64,000 nt of DNA. Source: Macrothele yani (Eukaryota > Arthropoda > Arachnida > Araneae > Macrothelidae). Of this stretch, positions 1 to 12,426 are shown piece after piece (positions within the stretch are counted from its first letter, which is position 1; each line of letters starts with the position of its first letter). The stretch lies in assembly GCA_039090855.1 (NCBI GenBank), contig CM077002.1, positions 85,440,194 through 85,504,193 on the forward strand. Reading direction: 5' to 3'. The translations under genes and the position numbers were made by a program. Below the pieces are notes generated by a model that saw nothing but the letters and a program-made list of their open reading frames with translations, had not been told where the DNA came from and ran no database searches.

Positions 1-206
1 GGAGGTTTAACGACCACCATGAGCAACACAATGGGCTATAAGCAGTCGCCCGTCCCTAATTTAAGGTCACTGGTTCCAGGGAAGGGAGAGAGCCAGTGCC
101 GTAAGACAAACACAACATCCATGCCTGACCGGGATTCGAACCCGGACCCCTTACGGACGAATGATCAGAGGCCAGCGCCTTGAGACCACTGCGCCACCGG
201 GGCGGC
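1..206 (-). mobile_element. tRNA-derived SINE, copy 1
   Basis: On the minus strand the right-hand 85 bases read as a tRNA-like head. An A-box-like TGGCGCAGTGG lies near 188-198 and a B box GGTTCGAATCC near 134-144, which together form an internal pol III promoter. The body that follows continues to the left edge of the window. A second copy at 17753-17957 shares both the head and the body, which shows this is a dispersed family and not a tRNA gene. The boxes are better preserved here than in copy 2. The copy may extend left of the window. Confidence 0.8.
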
Positions 207-1039
207 TAAAATCACATGACATCAGTCAAAAAGATGGGTTACACCTGCTGTGCTTATGGTTGCTCTGAGCGATATAGTAAAGGAAGTTCTATGATTTTTC
301 ATGGGTAAGAAACGAATTAAATACCTAAGTCAATAAAGTTCAATTACTTAACCAGGAACTTGCAGCTATTGATATAAAAATATAGTAACTTAAGAAAAAA
401 AAATGGAATGCATGTTACAAATTCTTCGCAAATGTTCATCACATTATAAATCACGAAATGTAAACAACCCGATCATGCATGTATATGGCTCATAAGTAAA
501 CTTACCTGAAGAGAGTTTTCATTATATATGAGGCGCCTTCACATAATACACCGAAAACACGGAAGTTCTGCAGCGTAAATTAGTAATCATAACAGCATTT
601 TTATACGAAATTTGGAGTCTGATGATGATGTGCCCAATGTTGGAGCCATGGCGGCTTTGATGCAGCTATTGCCAATGCGCAGTCCATTAGTATATATGGT
701 CGAAGTTCACACCCAAATTTTTTGCATAACGTCTAATGTCTAAAGTTTAAGTATGATTTACTTCTAATGTTCAGTTCTTATCTTTTCACGTGTTATTATC
801 ATATTCAAGTATATTTACCACATTCAAGTTTCACTTTGAACATTAATATGCTGTTGAACCAGAAGCAATTCACGATTTTCACAGTAAAGTTTTCAGGTTT
901 CACATTAAATTATAATATCCTAAAAAGGTAATTAAAAACCAAGAACTATGTACAATTGTTCACTGAATTACTTTTTTCATATTATTGTTTCAACCTTTTC
1001 CTGATAAGCCTATCTTTTTCTGCTTCCACCACAACTAAT
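207..1039. other. AT-rich stretch, no gene seen
   Basis: No reading frame, RNA or repeat could be supported here. It may hold the decayed 3' end of the hAT element to its right, but no matching terminal repeat was found. Confidence 0.5.
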
Positions 1040-3417
1040 TTACTTTGTTTTCTTTATTTCAGCTGAACCTTGTATGATCAAGTTAGAGGCAACTGCTATT
1101 TCAACAGTATTTTGTTTTTCTACAGCTTTTCTCATTCTTTCTGTTCCCTCTTGAATTACTGCTAGGGAGGCTTCTTTATCTTTTTTAAGCCTATTTATTT
1201 CTGCATCATTTTCTTTTATTTTGTCATCAAACTCAGCTTTTCTTTTTTTCTCTAGCTGCTTTTCCTTATTTTCCCTCTCTTTCTGCTTCCTTTCTTTTAC
1301 CTTTTTTGATTCTTCTTCCTTCAGCTTATCAACATACTCTTTATAAAATTTATGTGAATCACGAACACTATTTAACAAATTTCTTGTTATGGGAACTTTA
1401 CTTACACATCCATAGTGTTTAATGGCCCCATTAACTATTCTTAATTATGTTATAGTTGAGTCTTTTAAGTTAGCCTTGTCCTTCCTTAACAGAGCAGTGT
1501 TAACCGAAAATCCCCTTTCTGCATCAGCATTACCATGAGGTAAAACTAAAATTGACTTGATGAGTTTAGCAAGATTTGAGTATTTTTCTTTTCTGCTAGA
1601 GTCTTTAATACTAAATATATTACGCCAGTAATGATCAATCCGCACTGGAATATGCCCTTCCTCTGAAAATTTCACTAGTTCATCTAGAGTTGGCTTATCG
1701 CAATTTAAAAGTTTCCACTCTTCTCTTACTCTATCAATTTGTTCCTCAGAAAGATGCAAAACACTTGAAATTCTGGTTATTTCCGAAAGTCCTTCAGTGA
1801 CTGAAAGTTGAGTTGACTCTTTCTTTGGTTCTTTTACCTTTAAAACTTCTATGTCTCTTAACTTTTGATTGCAGAATGGCAAATTTGACTTTAAATATTT
1901 TGTGGTTGCAATTAGTGATGATCTTACATCTAAGAGAAATAATTTCTGCCTGGTCTCCTGAACATTCCTGAGGAGATTTTTTGTTTCATACCAACTTCTA
2001 ACTTCCCCTAGTTTTTTCCATGAATTTTTGTTTTCAAAATCTACATTTTTTAGGTCTTCTCCAAATTTCCCTGCAATAACATCATCTTGGATAAACTGAG
2101 CCATAACATTCCTCATTAAAGTATTTAAATCAGAATATAAGTGGTGTATTTTTGGTTCTTCACTCTGATAACATAATGAAAACTTTTCAAAATTTTGGTG
2201 TGAAAATTAAATTAATGCTAAATAGCAAGGAGTTAGCTCATTTTTCAGGAAACAGTGAATTCTTTTATACCTTGCTGAATTGCGTAGTTGTTTTCAAATA
2301 TTTTTTGAGATGGCAAGAAGTTTAAAAAATATTCTGTAATATTTAGCCATTGATCCAAGAGCCTCTGGGCTACAGAACCAACGGTTAACCATCTGTTGCT
2401 GACATGACGCAAAAAAATTTGGCTGTGGCCAATGTTATATCCTCGACAGATTTATAATCCTCTCGTCTTGCAGCACTACTCTTTAAAAAGTAATGCATAT
2501 CAGTAGCAAATTCGTCAAAATCTATATTTAAGCTTGTCAAAAAATTTTTAAATGCATTACTAACAACACGCAGGTTTGCAAAAACCTAGTTCCAAAGATT
2601 TCTGGCCTGTTTCTTGTTTTACAACTTCATTGAATTTGCGTAAAAAACACTTATTTACATTTGGGCTGTCCATGGATACACAAATAATTCTGTTCAACGA
2701 AATATTGAAGGATGATAACACATCAAGAATTTCTTTTAGCAAAATATCTGCTGTTGCATGACCCAGAAAAACGCTTGTTAGGTATCAGCAAGAAACTGAA
2801 TTTATTTCTGAAGACCAGTACCTGAGATACACATCCAACTGCTGTTTGACTTGTGCATTTGTAGTTTCATCAAATGCTATAGTAACCTTTCCTGGGCTAC
2901 TAGATGCAATGTCTTTTTTCAAATCCTCTTCAAAATATTTTGACAATCCATGTGATATCACATAAGCAACTTTTTTTCTTTAAGTTGCATTTTGGCTGCA
3001 ATAGCAGAATCAGGAAACATTTCTTTGAAAAGTTCAACTGTTTCAGTGCATGAAACAAAAGACATATTGTCCTTAGCAACTTTCATGGCCCATAATGCTT
3101 TGGCTTTAGCCAACTGTAAATCATGACTCAGTACTTCACTAATATTTGTTTTGGGCTGAAGATCCCGTCCTCCAAAGGCTTTCAGGATGGACTTATTTTG
3201 AAATTTACTTTGAAATTTCTGCAAATGTTTTTTTTTTCCCTTTATGATGCGCTTTTACTTGTGAAAAGCCACTATTAGAAATATTGAAAATTTCTGAACA
3301 CAATATACACTTAGCAGAAAATATTGTTTCAGTTGCAGAACACCATTCTTTCAACTTCACTCCGTCCAATTCTTTGGCGAGCCACGCATCTTGAAATTTC
3401 GTTTTGGATTTAGGCAT
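1040..3417 (-). pseudogene. hAT transposase relic with BED-type finger (copy 1)
   Basis: This is a broken hAT-superfamily transposase. It begins MPKSKTKFQDAW at 3417, followed by a C-x2-C zinc-finger-like segment (CILCSEIF) with a downstream histidine (QVKAHHKG) in 3205-3417. Further pieces lie at 2958-3224, 2560-2742 and 1445-2116. The last contains the C-terminal dimerisation hallmark (LPHGNADAERGFSVN). A Lys/Glu-rich coiled coil (1040-1378) follows in another frame. Stops and frame changes separate the pieces, so no functional protein can be made. hAT enzymes cut and paste DNA in the nucleus. A domesticated gene is unlikely because the frame is broken repeatedly. Confidence 0.85.
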
Positions 3418-4139
3418 CTTAAACACTTGTATTACTAACCAGAAAATGAAAGGGAAGTACAAAAACACGTTCCAATATTGCAAAACCAGACAACTTCCCG
3501 AAGTTTGGCTGCGAGGATGTCAGAAGGTAGAAAAAAAAAAAGCAAGTCGCCACTAGAGAACTGAACCTGCACACAGCACAGAGAACACCATAAAAGACGC
3601 AAAACCAGAAACTATCATACGCATCTCACACAAGTTCAGTCAAAGCGAGTCGGAGCCGAGATATATTGCGTATCGAAGGTTAATGATAACGTGCTCTACT
3701 GCCTGCCATGATAACACTCAGCTACCATCCCATCGTCATTACCGGAGGTTACGGAAGGAGACCACATGTTTCCTCTTTGCTTCCACCCACCTGCGGTTTA
3801 CAATAACAAAACATCAGCAGAAAGAGGAGGTTCCACGAGGCATGTCCAAAAATAAAGTACGATCTTCTGCGTGCCACTGAGTTCGTCTGCAAAGTGCAAA
3901 CCAGGGGTGAAAATGACCCCTCCCCTTTCCCCTTAGATCTCTTGTTACTCTCGAAAACTGTCCGAAGGCACAAAAGTGGAGCGCCCGCCCCGAAGCAAGT
4001 GCATCTCGATGGCGTCATTTTCCCTCCCTTCAGCAGCACAGCATATAGGCTGTGTTTCTACAATAACAGGTCTTTTTACCTTACCGTAATGGTAAATTTA
4101 TTGGCGTTAATAACGGTTGTATTTTTAATAAATAAGCTA

Positions 4140-4247
4140 ACGAAAATTTTAGGAAGAATAGCAAATTTTAATTATAATTTTAGGAATTTAAGGAGGGTCA
4201 CAAAATATTAGGAATTTTAGGAATTTTAGGAGAAATGCGATCCCTGG
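4140..4247 (-). repeat. hAT-like 5' terminal region
   Basis: The stretch holds repeated short units of the type AGGAATTTTAGGAATTTT and ends GCGATCCCTG. Read on the minus strand it starts CAGGGATCGC, a typical hAT terminus with subterminal repeats. It lies about 830 bp upstream of the copy 1 transposase start, where the 5' end of that element is expected. The partner end was not found. The assignment is inferred. Confidence 0.4.
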
Positions 4248-4822
4248 GAATATTTAAAAGAAATACATAGGTCCATTGCTAAAACAACATTAGTAATACA
4301 TACATTAGAACTAAGCAAGGTACTTCTTCTATAGAAGAAAAAGTTAAAGAGAACATGTAATGGTACAGACATGAGAGATGAAATATGACTAAAATAGGCA
4401 TAAAATTTTGAGGTACCAAGCCACAGACTAAAAGATAGACACAGAACAAGACAAACTAAGGTGTGAAATATACCACTGATAAACAAGGGAGCAATAAGTT
4501 AGAAGCAGAAGATATTGCAATGGATAAGGAACTATCATTTATTATTATTTTGACACAATGTTTCCACATTAACTGGAAGATGTGAGACTTTGCAATGGCT
4601 TACCCAGTCTTCTGGTCTGACACCATGTAATTTCTAGTGGAGGCATAGCAAAAGAAAGGGTAAGAACAAGAAAGTATGAAATGTCCATGAACTCAAGCAA
4701 AGAATTACAAATGTGGTAACTGCTAGTTTCACAGGTAAAAGAAATGTTCAAATGTTACTTACTGCGCATCAAGAATAATGAGCAGCAGGTAGAGACCTAC
4801 TTATGATTAAAATTATAAATAT
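4248..4822. other. AT-rich spacer, nothing recognised
   Basis: No coding, structural or mobile signal was recognised between the hAT end and the 3' end of the RTE copy. Confidence 0.5.
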
Positions 4823-7800
4823 GTCATCATCATTGTCAACCATTATCAATCCAGTGCTGGATGAAGGTCTCCCCAAGCTCTTCCACAATTGTCTTCTTGA
4901 GACTGTCTCCTCCATGTCACTCTGGCATGCTTTCGAATTTCATTCATCCATCTCCAATGGGGTCTTCTTCTGGATCTTTTTCTGTCCCTTGGAATCCATT
5001 CTAAAATTTCGGTTGTCCGTCGGTGGTCTGTTCTTCTGGCAACATGCCCAGCCCATTGCCATTTCAGTGACTTCACTTTGGTCACGATGTCGTCCACTCT
5101 TGTCATTTTTCGTATCCACAAGTTCCTCTTATTATCTTTCCTGGTTACACCAAGCATGCATCTCTCCATGCTTCTTTGAGCTGTCTGCAGTTTTTGTATA
5201 TCTTCTTTAGTAAAGGTCCAGGTCTCTGCTCCATACGTAAACACTGGCAGGACGCATTGATTAAACACTTTTCTTTTAAGACAGAATGGCATACTGCTCT
5301 TAAAAATTGTACTGTTTCTTCCAAAAACTAGTTTTGTACGGCAATTAATTTCTTCATCAATGTGACCCGTACTTGATATCTGCTGCCCAAGATAAATGTA
5401 GGAATTGGTTGTCTAAAGCTTTTCTCCATCAATCGATAAATCTTCATTTCTTGTAAAAGCATTGTACATCACTTTTGTCTTCTGAAAGTTCATTTTTAAT
5501 CCCATTTCTTTACTCTTGTTAGCAAGTTCTTGGATCATACTCTGCAGCTCTGAAGGGGTAGTTCCAAAAATGACTACGTCATCAGCAAAACGAAGGTGAG
5601 TTAAATAATCTCCAACAATCTTTATCCCTTTGTTTTCCCAGTTCAATATTGAAAGACATTTTGCAATGTGGCATTAAAAAGTTTGAGAGATATGGTGTCA
5701 CCTTGTCTCACTCCCTTTCCAATTTTTATTTGAGATGTATCCTCAAATATCCGAACCTTTGCATTTGCGTTTTCATAGATGTTATTAATAATGCTAATGT
5801 ATGCATCTTCAGTACCGCAGAATTTCAAAGCCATTGTAACTGCTGATGGTTTCTCGGAATCGAAGGCCTTTTTATAATCAATAAAAGCCATGCATAATGG
5901 AAGTTCATATTCCCTCACTACTTTCAATTAGTTCTCTCAGTACATGGATATGATCTATAGTGCTGTAGCCACTACCGAATCCAGCTTGTTCTCTTGGTTG
6001 AGCCATGTCTAGTGTTACCTTCAAGCGATGTGAAAGAACCTTAGTGAAGATTTTATGAACCACTGATAAGAAGCTGATGAGCCTGTAGTTCCTGAGATCC
6101 TCAACATCACCTATTTTATGTAGCAGGATCATTGTAGCATTGTTCCAATCCTCAGGAATCTTCCCTTCATTGAGAGATCTGGTAAAAACTTGGGCGAGCG
6201 TAGTTTCAATTTCTCCGCTTGCTTCTTGTATAATGTCCATGGTAATTCCATCTTCTCCTGGAGCTTTTTCTCGTTTCGTGTTCTTAATTGCATCTGTAAA
6301 CTTCTGCAGGGATGACTGGAGGAACTTTGGTACTGGTACCTGTCGTAATGTCAGGAATAGATGTGTCATCCCTTTCATACAGTTTTGAATAGAAATCTTT
6401 CACCCTTGTCAAAATTTCACTTCTATTTCTTTTTACAGTACTGTCTTCTTTTTTCAGTGCTATAATCTGTTTTCTTCCCTTACCGAGATGTCCCTTTGCT
6501 CTCTTAAGGCTTTGATTGTTTTCAATTACTTTTCTCACTAGTTTACAATTGAATTTCCGTATGTCTTCAGTGATACTTTTCTGTTCTGTCTTGCATAGCT
6601 CTATATATTCCACTTTAAAAGTTGCGTCTTTGTCCTCATCTCCCTTCTCCTTTGCATCAACATTTTTGTTTTTCCTGAAATTTTCTTCATATGTAACTTG
6701 TTCTTAGTACTACTCATTCTTGTTGTTGTTTCCATAAGAGCCTTGGTGAGTCTCTGTTAACTTCTGAAGTATCCACTTCTTCCGATGTTAGGCCTTCTAA
6801 AGCAGAGAATATGTTCTTCAATTCCAACTTAAAGGTATTATGATGTTTTTTTAAGGTTGGTTATGTCAAAACATTTTGTTTGTCTTATGAGCTTGCCAAA
6901 TTCGAGTTGAGTGTTGAGGTGCATCTTACATCTCACCAATCTATGGTCACTACCTGTGTTGAACTTGTTTAGAACACTGCAGTCTTCGATGACGAATTTT
7001 TTGTTGCACATAATAAAACCAATTTCACTTGTCTTCCAATTCGAATGTTGCCATGTCCATTTTCTGTGTGGCTTTTTCTTGAAAAAGGAGTTCATGATGA
7101 AAAACCTTTCTGCTTCTGCAAATTCTACGAGAGTTGATTTCTGTTCCCATAACCAAATTTACCAACTGAAGTTTCATTCTGTTGCCCTATTTTTGCATTG
7201 AAATCACTCATAAGAATTTTCAAGTGCTGTGTATCCTTCTTATTTAGATGCCAAATTTATTCAAAAAATCCTTCAACTTCTACCTCAGGATGACTTGTGG
7301 TGGGCGCGTAAGCTTGAATACTGAGCTTGGTATCTTTCTGAGAGTTGGATAAAGAGTCGCGCACCTGTCTGAGGAACTTTCAACTTCTAGAACATTGTCT
7401 TTCAGCTTCTTGTTTATTATAAATCCAACACCACTAGTTCTGCCAGTATCTGTCCCACAATAGTAGAAGATATGTCCACTTTTCAGTTCAATGAGATCTT
7501 CTCCTTACCTTGCTTAGCCCCACAATGTCCCAGTTGATCTTTCCGAGTTCCTCCTCCAATTCAAGGAGCCTTGAATCAGAAGATAGGGAATGTTCATTGA
7601 ACGTAGTCTAGGTCAGCATCAGATGGCAGCCTAGTCTGGTCCTCCAGTGATTGTTAGCACCCTCTGCCTTGGCCAGGTACATTCCAGCTTCCAGAGACTG
7701 AGGGCCAAGTTGGAAATTGTGTAAGCATCTTTGGGGGGTGGCCATAACTCACCAAGCTGGCCAGGCGGGTTGGTGAGTGTGAGATAGCACTTCCTCTAAT

Positions 7801-7925
7801 CCCGGTGGTATAGTTATACAGCTATTCGTCGGTCGTCAGAGCCCCTTTAGTGGGAACAGGATGCACCACAAGAAGGTGGGGTTGACATTTGTCAAGGAGA
7901 GGCTAGGATATGTTGTATATCACCT
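4823..7925 (-). mobile_element. RTE-clade LINE, family A, copy 1
   Basis: This is a non-LTR retrotransposon on the minus strand, with its 3' end at the left. It ends in a short ATC/TGA-type microsatellite (catcatcat near 4825), the usual RTE tail. The order from the right is a GC-richer 5' untranslated part (about 7610-7925), endonuclease remnants (about 7200-7600), a linker, reverse transcriptase and a C-terminal domain. A second copy of the same family lies at 32594-35075. Many frameshifts show that it is dead. Confidence 0.85.
4846..7600 (-). pseudogene. RTE-A endonuclease/reverse transcriptase pseudogene, copy 1
   Basis: The pieces in order are: endonuclease C-terminal part (6838-7095, TGSDHRLVRCK, the SDH catalytic region of APE-type nucleases), linker (6284-6613), RT fingers (5905-6378, KAPGEDGI and NYRLISFLSV), RT palm (5643-5927, FIDYKKAFD and VRQGD), catalytic FADD (5413-5646, LRFADDVVIF), and the C-terminal region with GAETWTF and QWAGHVARR (4846-5292). 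Motif order and spacing fit RTE/BovB-type enzymes. At least five frame breaks separate the pieces. Confidence 0.85.
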
Positions 7926-8845
7926 GACATGTACATTGTACTAAATACTGATTGCACTAAATGTAATATGTCTTATATATGTTCAAATATCTTTGAGACA
8001 CCTTGCATTTTGAAAGTTATGAACACCCTTCCAAAATAATTGCTTTTTTTTATTATTTCATTTACTTAAGCAAAATTTATTTTCATTACTTTGATGTTTT
8101 CACAAGTCTGCTACCAACAATTTTGAATATATGATAAACACATATTTTCACTATCCCAGAAAACTTTTGATCAGTTCATGATTTTATTGGTGTTCTGCAG
8201 TGATGGCATAAATCAATCCTTCCTGGGAGCTCCTTCATCATTCATGCAAAAGAGTCATTAACGAATGATCATTCAGTTTCCAGGTTATCACTGTGCTCAC
8301 TGAGTAAATCATTCATTGCAGGATACCATGTTTACAACCGAAGTGGAAATTGACAAACTGCCCAAAAGAGGGCAAATGATATTTTGCATATCATTTCCAT
8401 TAAGTTTCACCACATTTCCCAGCTGACTGCTAATGCTCACTCACATAACGGTTGATAATCATTAATTCTCGATATTGCTTTTATTAGGAATTTATTTCCA
8501 AACTTTTGGAGATGGAATAAAGTTAAAGTGTGCTGCAATTTCAGTATGTGTCACAGTAACAGTGAATTGAACGATCATTCACAGTGACGAGAGTCAACTT
8601 TTTACCATTCATGGTGAACAGTCATTCGTTGTGAACAATTCATTCACAAATGGTCCGGTACTAGCTTTTTGTGCTTGATGGGATATTTCATGAAATGAAA
8701 AATGTTTGTGTTCAAGAGATTACCACATGCTTATTTATATAAGTTTTGTGTTTTTGATATTTACATACATACATATACACAAAAAGATAATACAAGTAAA
8801 ATTGGAAAAGCGAGTCATAATGTAACAGAAATTTACTATCATTAC
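7926..8845. other. Intronic AT-rich DNA around a small hAT-like element
   Basis: Apart from the candidate element at 8198-8663, nothing was recognised. It lies immediately 3' (minus strand) of the host exon at 8846-8932 and so should be intron. No further exon of the host gene was seen here. Confidence 0.5.
8198..8663. mobile_element. Small non-autonomous hAT-like element (MITE)
   Basis: The left end reads CAGTGATGGCATAAATC. The right end, read on the minus strand, is TAGTACCGGACCATTTG; both fit the loose hAT terminus YAGTNNYGG. The inside is rich in the short motif CATTCATT on both strands near the ends (subterminal repeats). The flanking 8-mers (gtgttctg and gctttttg) agree at only 5 of 8 positions, so the target-site duplication is weak. 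No coding capacity. Confidence 0.4.
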
Positions 8846-8932
8846 CTTTTCTTTAAGACGATTACTGGTAAACCCCAATAAAGTGTTCAGATTACTCTTT
8901 TCAAATTTCATTTTTCTGTTATCCTTAAGCAT
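8846..8932 (-). CDS. ZMYND11: Host gene exon: ZMYND11-like, start of bromodomain region
   Basis: On the minus strand an acceptor with a pyrimidine-rich tract (TTTTCTTCCTGCTTTCCAG) precedes an 87-base open exon of 29 codons. The exon ends SNRLKEK and is followed by a donor, GTAATG. The exon is phase 0 at both ends, matching the PHD exon at 45241-45384. Its protein ends LNTLLGFTSNRLKEK, resembling the ZMYND11 segment just after the PHD finger that leads into the bromodomain (a family pattern of the type YLRFIVSRMKERA). ZMYND11 is a nuclear reader of H3.3K36me3 that restrains transcription elongation. Alone the exon would be weak; the paired phase and order make it convincing. Confidence 0.7.
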
Positions 8933-8935
8933 CTG

Positions 8936-10018
8936 GAAAGCAGGAAGAAAACTTCAGCATATGGGTACACAATGAAAATAAAAAAAAGTATACACCAGAA
9001 AGTAAAGGAACAAAATGCACATATGATATTTCTGCCATAAAAATCTACCTCATATCCCCCACTAATTTAAAACCCTATACTATTTCTCTCCGATAACAGC
9101 ATGAATGCAAATTGCTTGACTTGGGGATGTGTTTTGGAGTTGAGATCTGATGAAGCAATAATCCAATACAGCCAGAAAAGCACCATATAAGTTGAACCTA
9201 CTACTCGTATCAAAGACAAAACTGAAATTTCATATTTTCCTGTTCATTTGAAACTTTGTAAAATGCCTACAGAAATAATTCAGCTCTAGCATAATTTTAG
9301 TACAAAATATAAAATAAAAACATTTAGTCACTAAGATTATATGATCATATTTAGGAACCATGCAAAATCTAAAGAAGATATAAAATCAATGAGATTTATA
9401 CTTTAACCACATTTTTATAATTTAGAATACCCCTACCATATGAGAAACAGTTATGAACTTTATCATTCTAATTACTGCAAAATTAATATAAAACTACAAA
9501 TGCAATTTCTGGCAGTCAAATAATGTCATGTTCAACAACAGTGTTTCATGTAAGATATACACAAAAATCTTCATATCATAATATGTGCACTTTCATATTC
9601 ACCACAGAGTATATATTAAAATGGTAGATGTGCTTTAGAGCATACCACAGGAACACATTCTATTGTCAAACCAAACAAAAGTTATATGGATGCATTAAAC
9701 AAAGATGTGGGACAAAACACATCAGGTAGTCCATCCATTTTGTGAGATGCTCCCATTGCAGTTATTGACTAAGATATTGATATGTGGTAATGCACCGATA
9801 TGTATACAAGTCATTGGATAAAAGATACGCAGAATTATCAGAAAACTGAAAGGATAAAGTCAACCAAAACGAAGCAAGACTGAAGGGATCCCTATACACA
9901 GGAGATGAGAGGATAAAGTTTGTGCCTGGTGTCACATGTTGTGTTATCAAGGTTCATACCTTACAGTTACATCTCTGATCAAATGAGAAAATACACCATA
10001 TAATGAAATCTATAAGAA
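8936..10018. other. Large-intron sequence, nothing recognised
   Basis: AT-rich, with stops in all frames. No repeat with a partner in this window was seen. This is the first kilobase of the 36 kb intron next to the bromodomain exon. Confidence 0.5.
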
Positions 10019-10271
10019 ACTGGTAGCCTCAAATCATTTTTTTTTATTATTGATGTAAATTAAACATATATATAACACTGAGCTTCTGCGCATTGACCAG
10101 GCAGTTTTGTCAAGGTTACAAAATTAATTACATGACAAACAATGCAATACAACCAAACTGAGAATTGTTTACATATTCACCTTTTCGAATATGTCTATTT
10201 GATGTAAAGTATGTGCCACCGCATTCAGTTAGTCCGCGTGACATGGAGTGCCATTACACAATAATGAAATA

Positions 10272-10345
10272 CAGTAAAACCTCGAAAATCCGGCATTGAC
10301 GGGACCGGACGAGTGCCGGATATATGAAAATTCCGGATTTCTGAA
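10272..10345. repeat. pogo/Tigger-type terminal repeat
   Basis: The sequence CAGTAAAACCTCGAAAATCC, followed by GGCAT and an imperfect inverted CCGGA/TCCGG pair, is typical of pogo/Tigger ends. It is preceded by TA (10270-10271), the Tc1-mariner target. No opposite end was found close by, so this may be a solo or truncated end. Confidence 0.5.
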
Positions 10346-10444
10346 GCTAGCCAAAAATTGCATAACGGGGGTTACGTAAAGCAGGTATTTACACGTAACA
10401 GATCACTTTAATGACAATTTGCGTGTTTACACCTTATAAATATG

Positions 10445-10620
10445 CAGGGGTCATGCTGCCGATTACAATTTGTGAAAAAAAATCGTTTTGGCGACGGAAA
10501 AAAGTTTTGGCGAAAATATCGGCAAATACTTTTTTGTGTATTTATAATAAAACTCTGTCGAAAAAATTGAATTTGGCGAATGGTTAGGCAAAAACTTGAA
10601 AAAAGCCAAAACAACCGCTA
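10445..10620. repeat. hAT-like terminal region with TTTTGGCGA subterminal repeats
   Basis: Begins CAGGGGTCATGCTGCC and then repeats units of the type GTTTTGGCGA and TTTGGCGAA. The same style of end is seen at 40699 and 44095. No partner end or target duplication was identified nearby. Probably a fragment. Confidence 0.35.
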
Positions 10621-11051
10621 GGCTGGGTGATGTATCAATACATCGCAAAAACCAGATGTGAATTTTACATCAATGTTATGGCTTTTCGACTGATGAAACT
10701 ACAATACATTGGGAAGGCGATTACCATGATGCATCATGAAGGCCAATGTAGATGTCATTACATGATCAAATCCACATACTGCCACCACCAAGCACAGATT
10801 ATCATCACATTTTCCACATGCATTTCAAACAAACATGCCGATTCGTCGCCTCATTGGTATGCGTCACTTCAGCGTGGCCCAATGATAGGACAACTTTGAG
10901 AAACCTCCCATTGTTACTGGACCCAGTGGGCAGCTTGGTCATTCCTATATAAAGCCTTATGGTTCCATCTTGGTAATGGAGAGGAATTGTGTAGAACCCT
11001 GCGCCATGGGTGCAAGTTGTGCAATGTGGCCAAGACTGAAAATATTTTTAA
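10621..11051. other. No gene seen
   Basis: Nothing beyond short chance frames. The motif ggtgcaagtt near 11010 recurs inverted near 11187, so the palindromic element that follows may start here. Confidence 0.4.
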
Positions 11052-11178
11052 GAAAAGTAATCAAAGGTATAAATTTATGAAAAACTGGTAGCTTCAATTT
11101 TGTTTTTTGATTGATGTAGATTAAACAATCTACATCAATAAAAAAACAAAATTGAAGCTACCAGTGATTACTTTTCTC
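11052..11178. repeat. Hairpin/palindromic repeat (MITE-like)
   Basis: Arms 11084-11122 and 11127-11165 are almost perfectly complementary over 39 bases around a 4-base loop. After a 20-base gap on the left, a further 13 bases (11051-11063) pair with 11166-11178. One arm is shared, diverged, with 10019-10068 (ACTGGTAGCCTCAAATC and then a TGATGTAAATTAAAC stretch), so this is a dispersed repeat. No target duplication was found. Confidence 0.6.
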
Positions 11179-11179
11179 C

Positions 11180-11933
11180 CACTGAACTTGCACCTTTTAC
11201 AGAAATGTAAGCCTTTGTGGCCATACAATGAAGTTTTAGTGCTCAAATCATTTTTGACCAAACTAGTACAGCATTATAAAGAATAAAATAATTCCAGGAG
11301 TTTTCAGAAAATCTAGGAGGTAAATGAACTCTGTACACAGTAAATGATTTGCCAAAAAAGAAAAAACAATCCAGGTTGTAAAAATACATTAAAAATCTGA
11401 TTCTATTATTCCTATTTCTAGAGCAAAAACTCAAAACCATAGGAACACATGGCAGTAAACATGGTTATAAGAAGAAAAAAATGTCTGAATAATTTTGCAA
11501 TACTCAAGCCAACAATACTGCATTGGATGGTCATAAGGCAAATGCAAAGGATAACAAAATTTCCCTGAAGATGAGCATTGAATTTAAATGCTTAGATGGA
11601 TTGCTTCAATGTTTCAAGGGACAGGCACAAAAATGGGCAGTTTGCTAAAAAGTGGAATTCTAAACTGTAAATATACAACACAAATCAAATCAAATCCCTC
11701 TCAAGAAAGGTCAAAATGCAGTGTGTCATAACAATTTTGTGAATTCGTTTTGCACTATTTTTTTCTTTGTAATAATTTTAAAAATAAAATAAGAATCAAA
11801 TATTAACAATATCAAGGATATGTTTTACTACAAAAGTGAGAGGAAAAAAAAAAACTTTTATGTTACTTTCCTATGTATTTATCATTAAACTTGTAAATGT
11901 CCTAATCTGTAACAATGGATGTTAACTAATCTG
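11180..11933. other. No gene seen
   Basis: AT-rich intronic DNA with no recognisable gene, repeat or element boundary. Confidence 0.5.
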
Positions 11934-12164
11934 CTTGAAAAAAAGATTATGAGTATGAAGTACAAAAGGTCTTGTGTGTGGCGTCTGATGGATGTTAACG
12001 AAGCTCGAGCTGTGTGTTTATATCATTGTAAATGGAGACATATGATACACCAACAGAAAGTAAATCCTAGTTTTATCAGCTAACATTGTACTTGGCACAT
12101 GATCTTTCTTTAACAAGCTAACCTCTGAATCTCAGAAAACAGCTTAATATGATATGATATGACA
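11934..12164 (+). mobile_element. RTE-clade LINE, family B, 3' end fragment
   Basis: This matches the 3' end of the family B elements at 29047-30487 and 49940-51660. It has the end of the reading frame (the KIMSMKYKRSC region), the conserved 3' untranslated block (GCTAACCTCTGAATCTCAG) and a TATGA-type microsatellite tail. It is 5' truncated. The tail is interrupted by the mariner at 12167 and resumes at 13631. Confidence 0.85.
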
Positions 12165-12166
12165 TA

Positions 12167-12314
12167 CAGGGTGTCTCAAAAATGCACGGCTAAACTGCAG
12201 GAATGAGTTCCTTATAGGTAGATAAAAAAAAAAATTTATGTCAATATAGGTCCGGAAATGCTTGGTTTCCGAGTTATGAAAGTCTGTCTATGATACTTAA
12301 CTGTTCACATTACC
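12167..12314. repeat. Long terminal inverted repeat, left (mariner)
   Basis: Complementary, with few mismatches, to 13484-13630. The inner boundary is marked by TTAACTGTTCACATTACC on the left and its complement on the right. Confidence 0.9.
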
Positions 12315-12426
12315 TGACTCAGGTCTGTCTTGGTTTCCCAGTTATTCACCGGAATGTTTTATCTCCCGCAGGTGAATTCCTTCATCACAAGGTACTGACA
12401 TAATCTGGTGGTTTTCCTTTCCGACC

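Noticed and set aside
122..206. A functional tRNA gene
   Set aside because: The tRNA-like head continues into a body shared with 17753-17957, and the anticodon arm is not convincing; it is a SINE.
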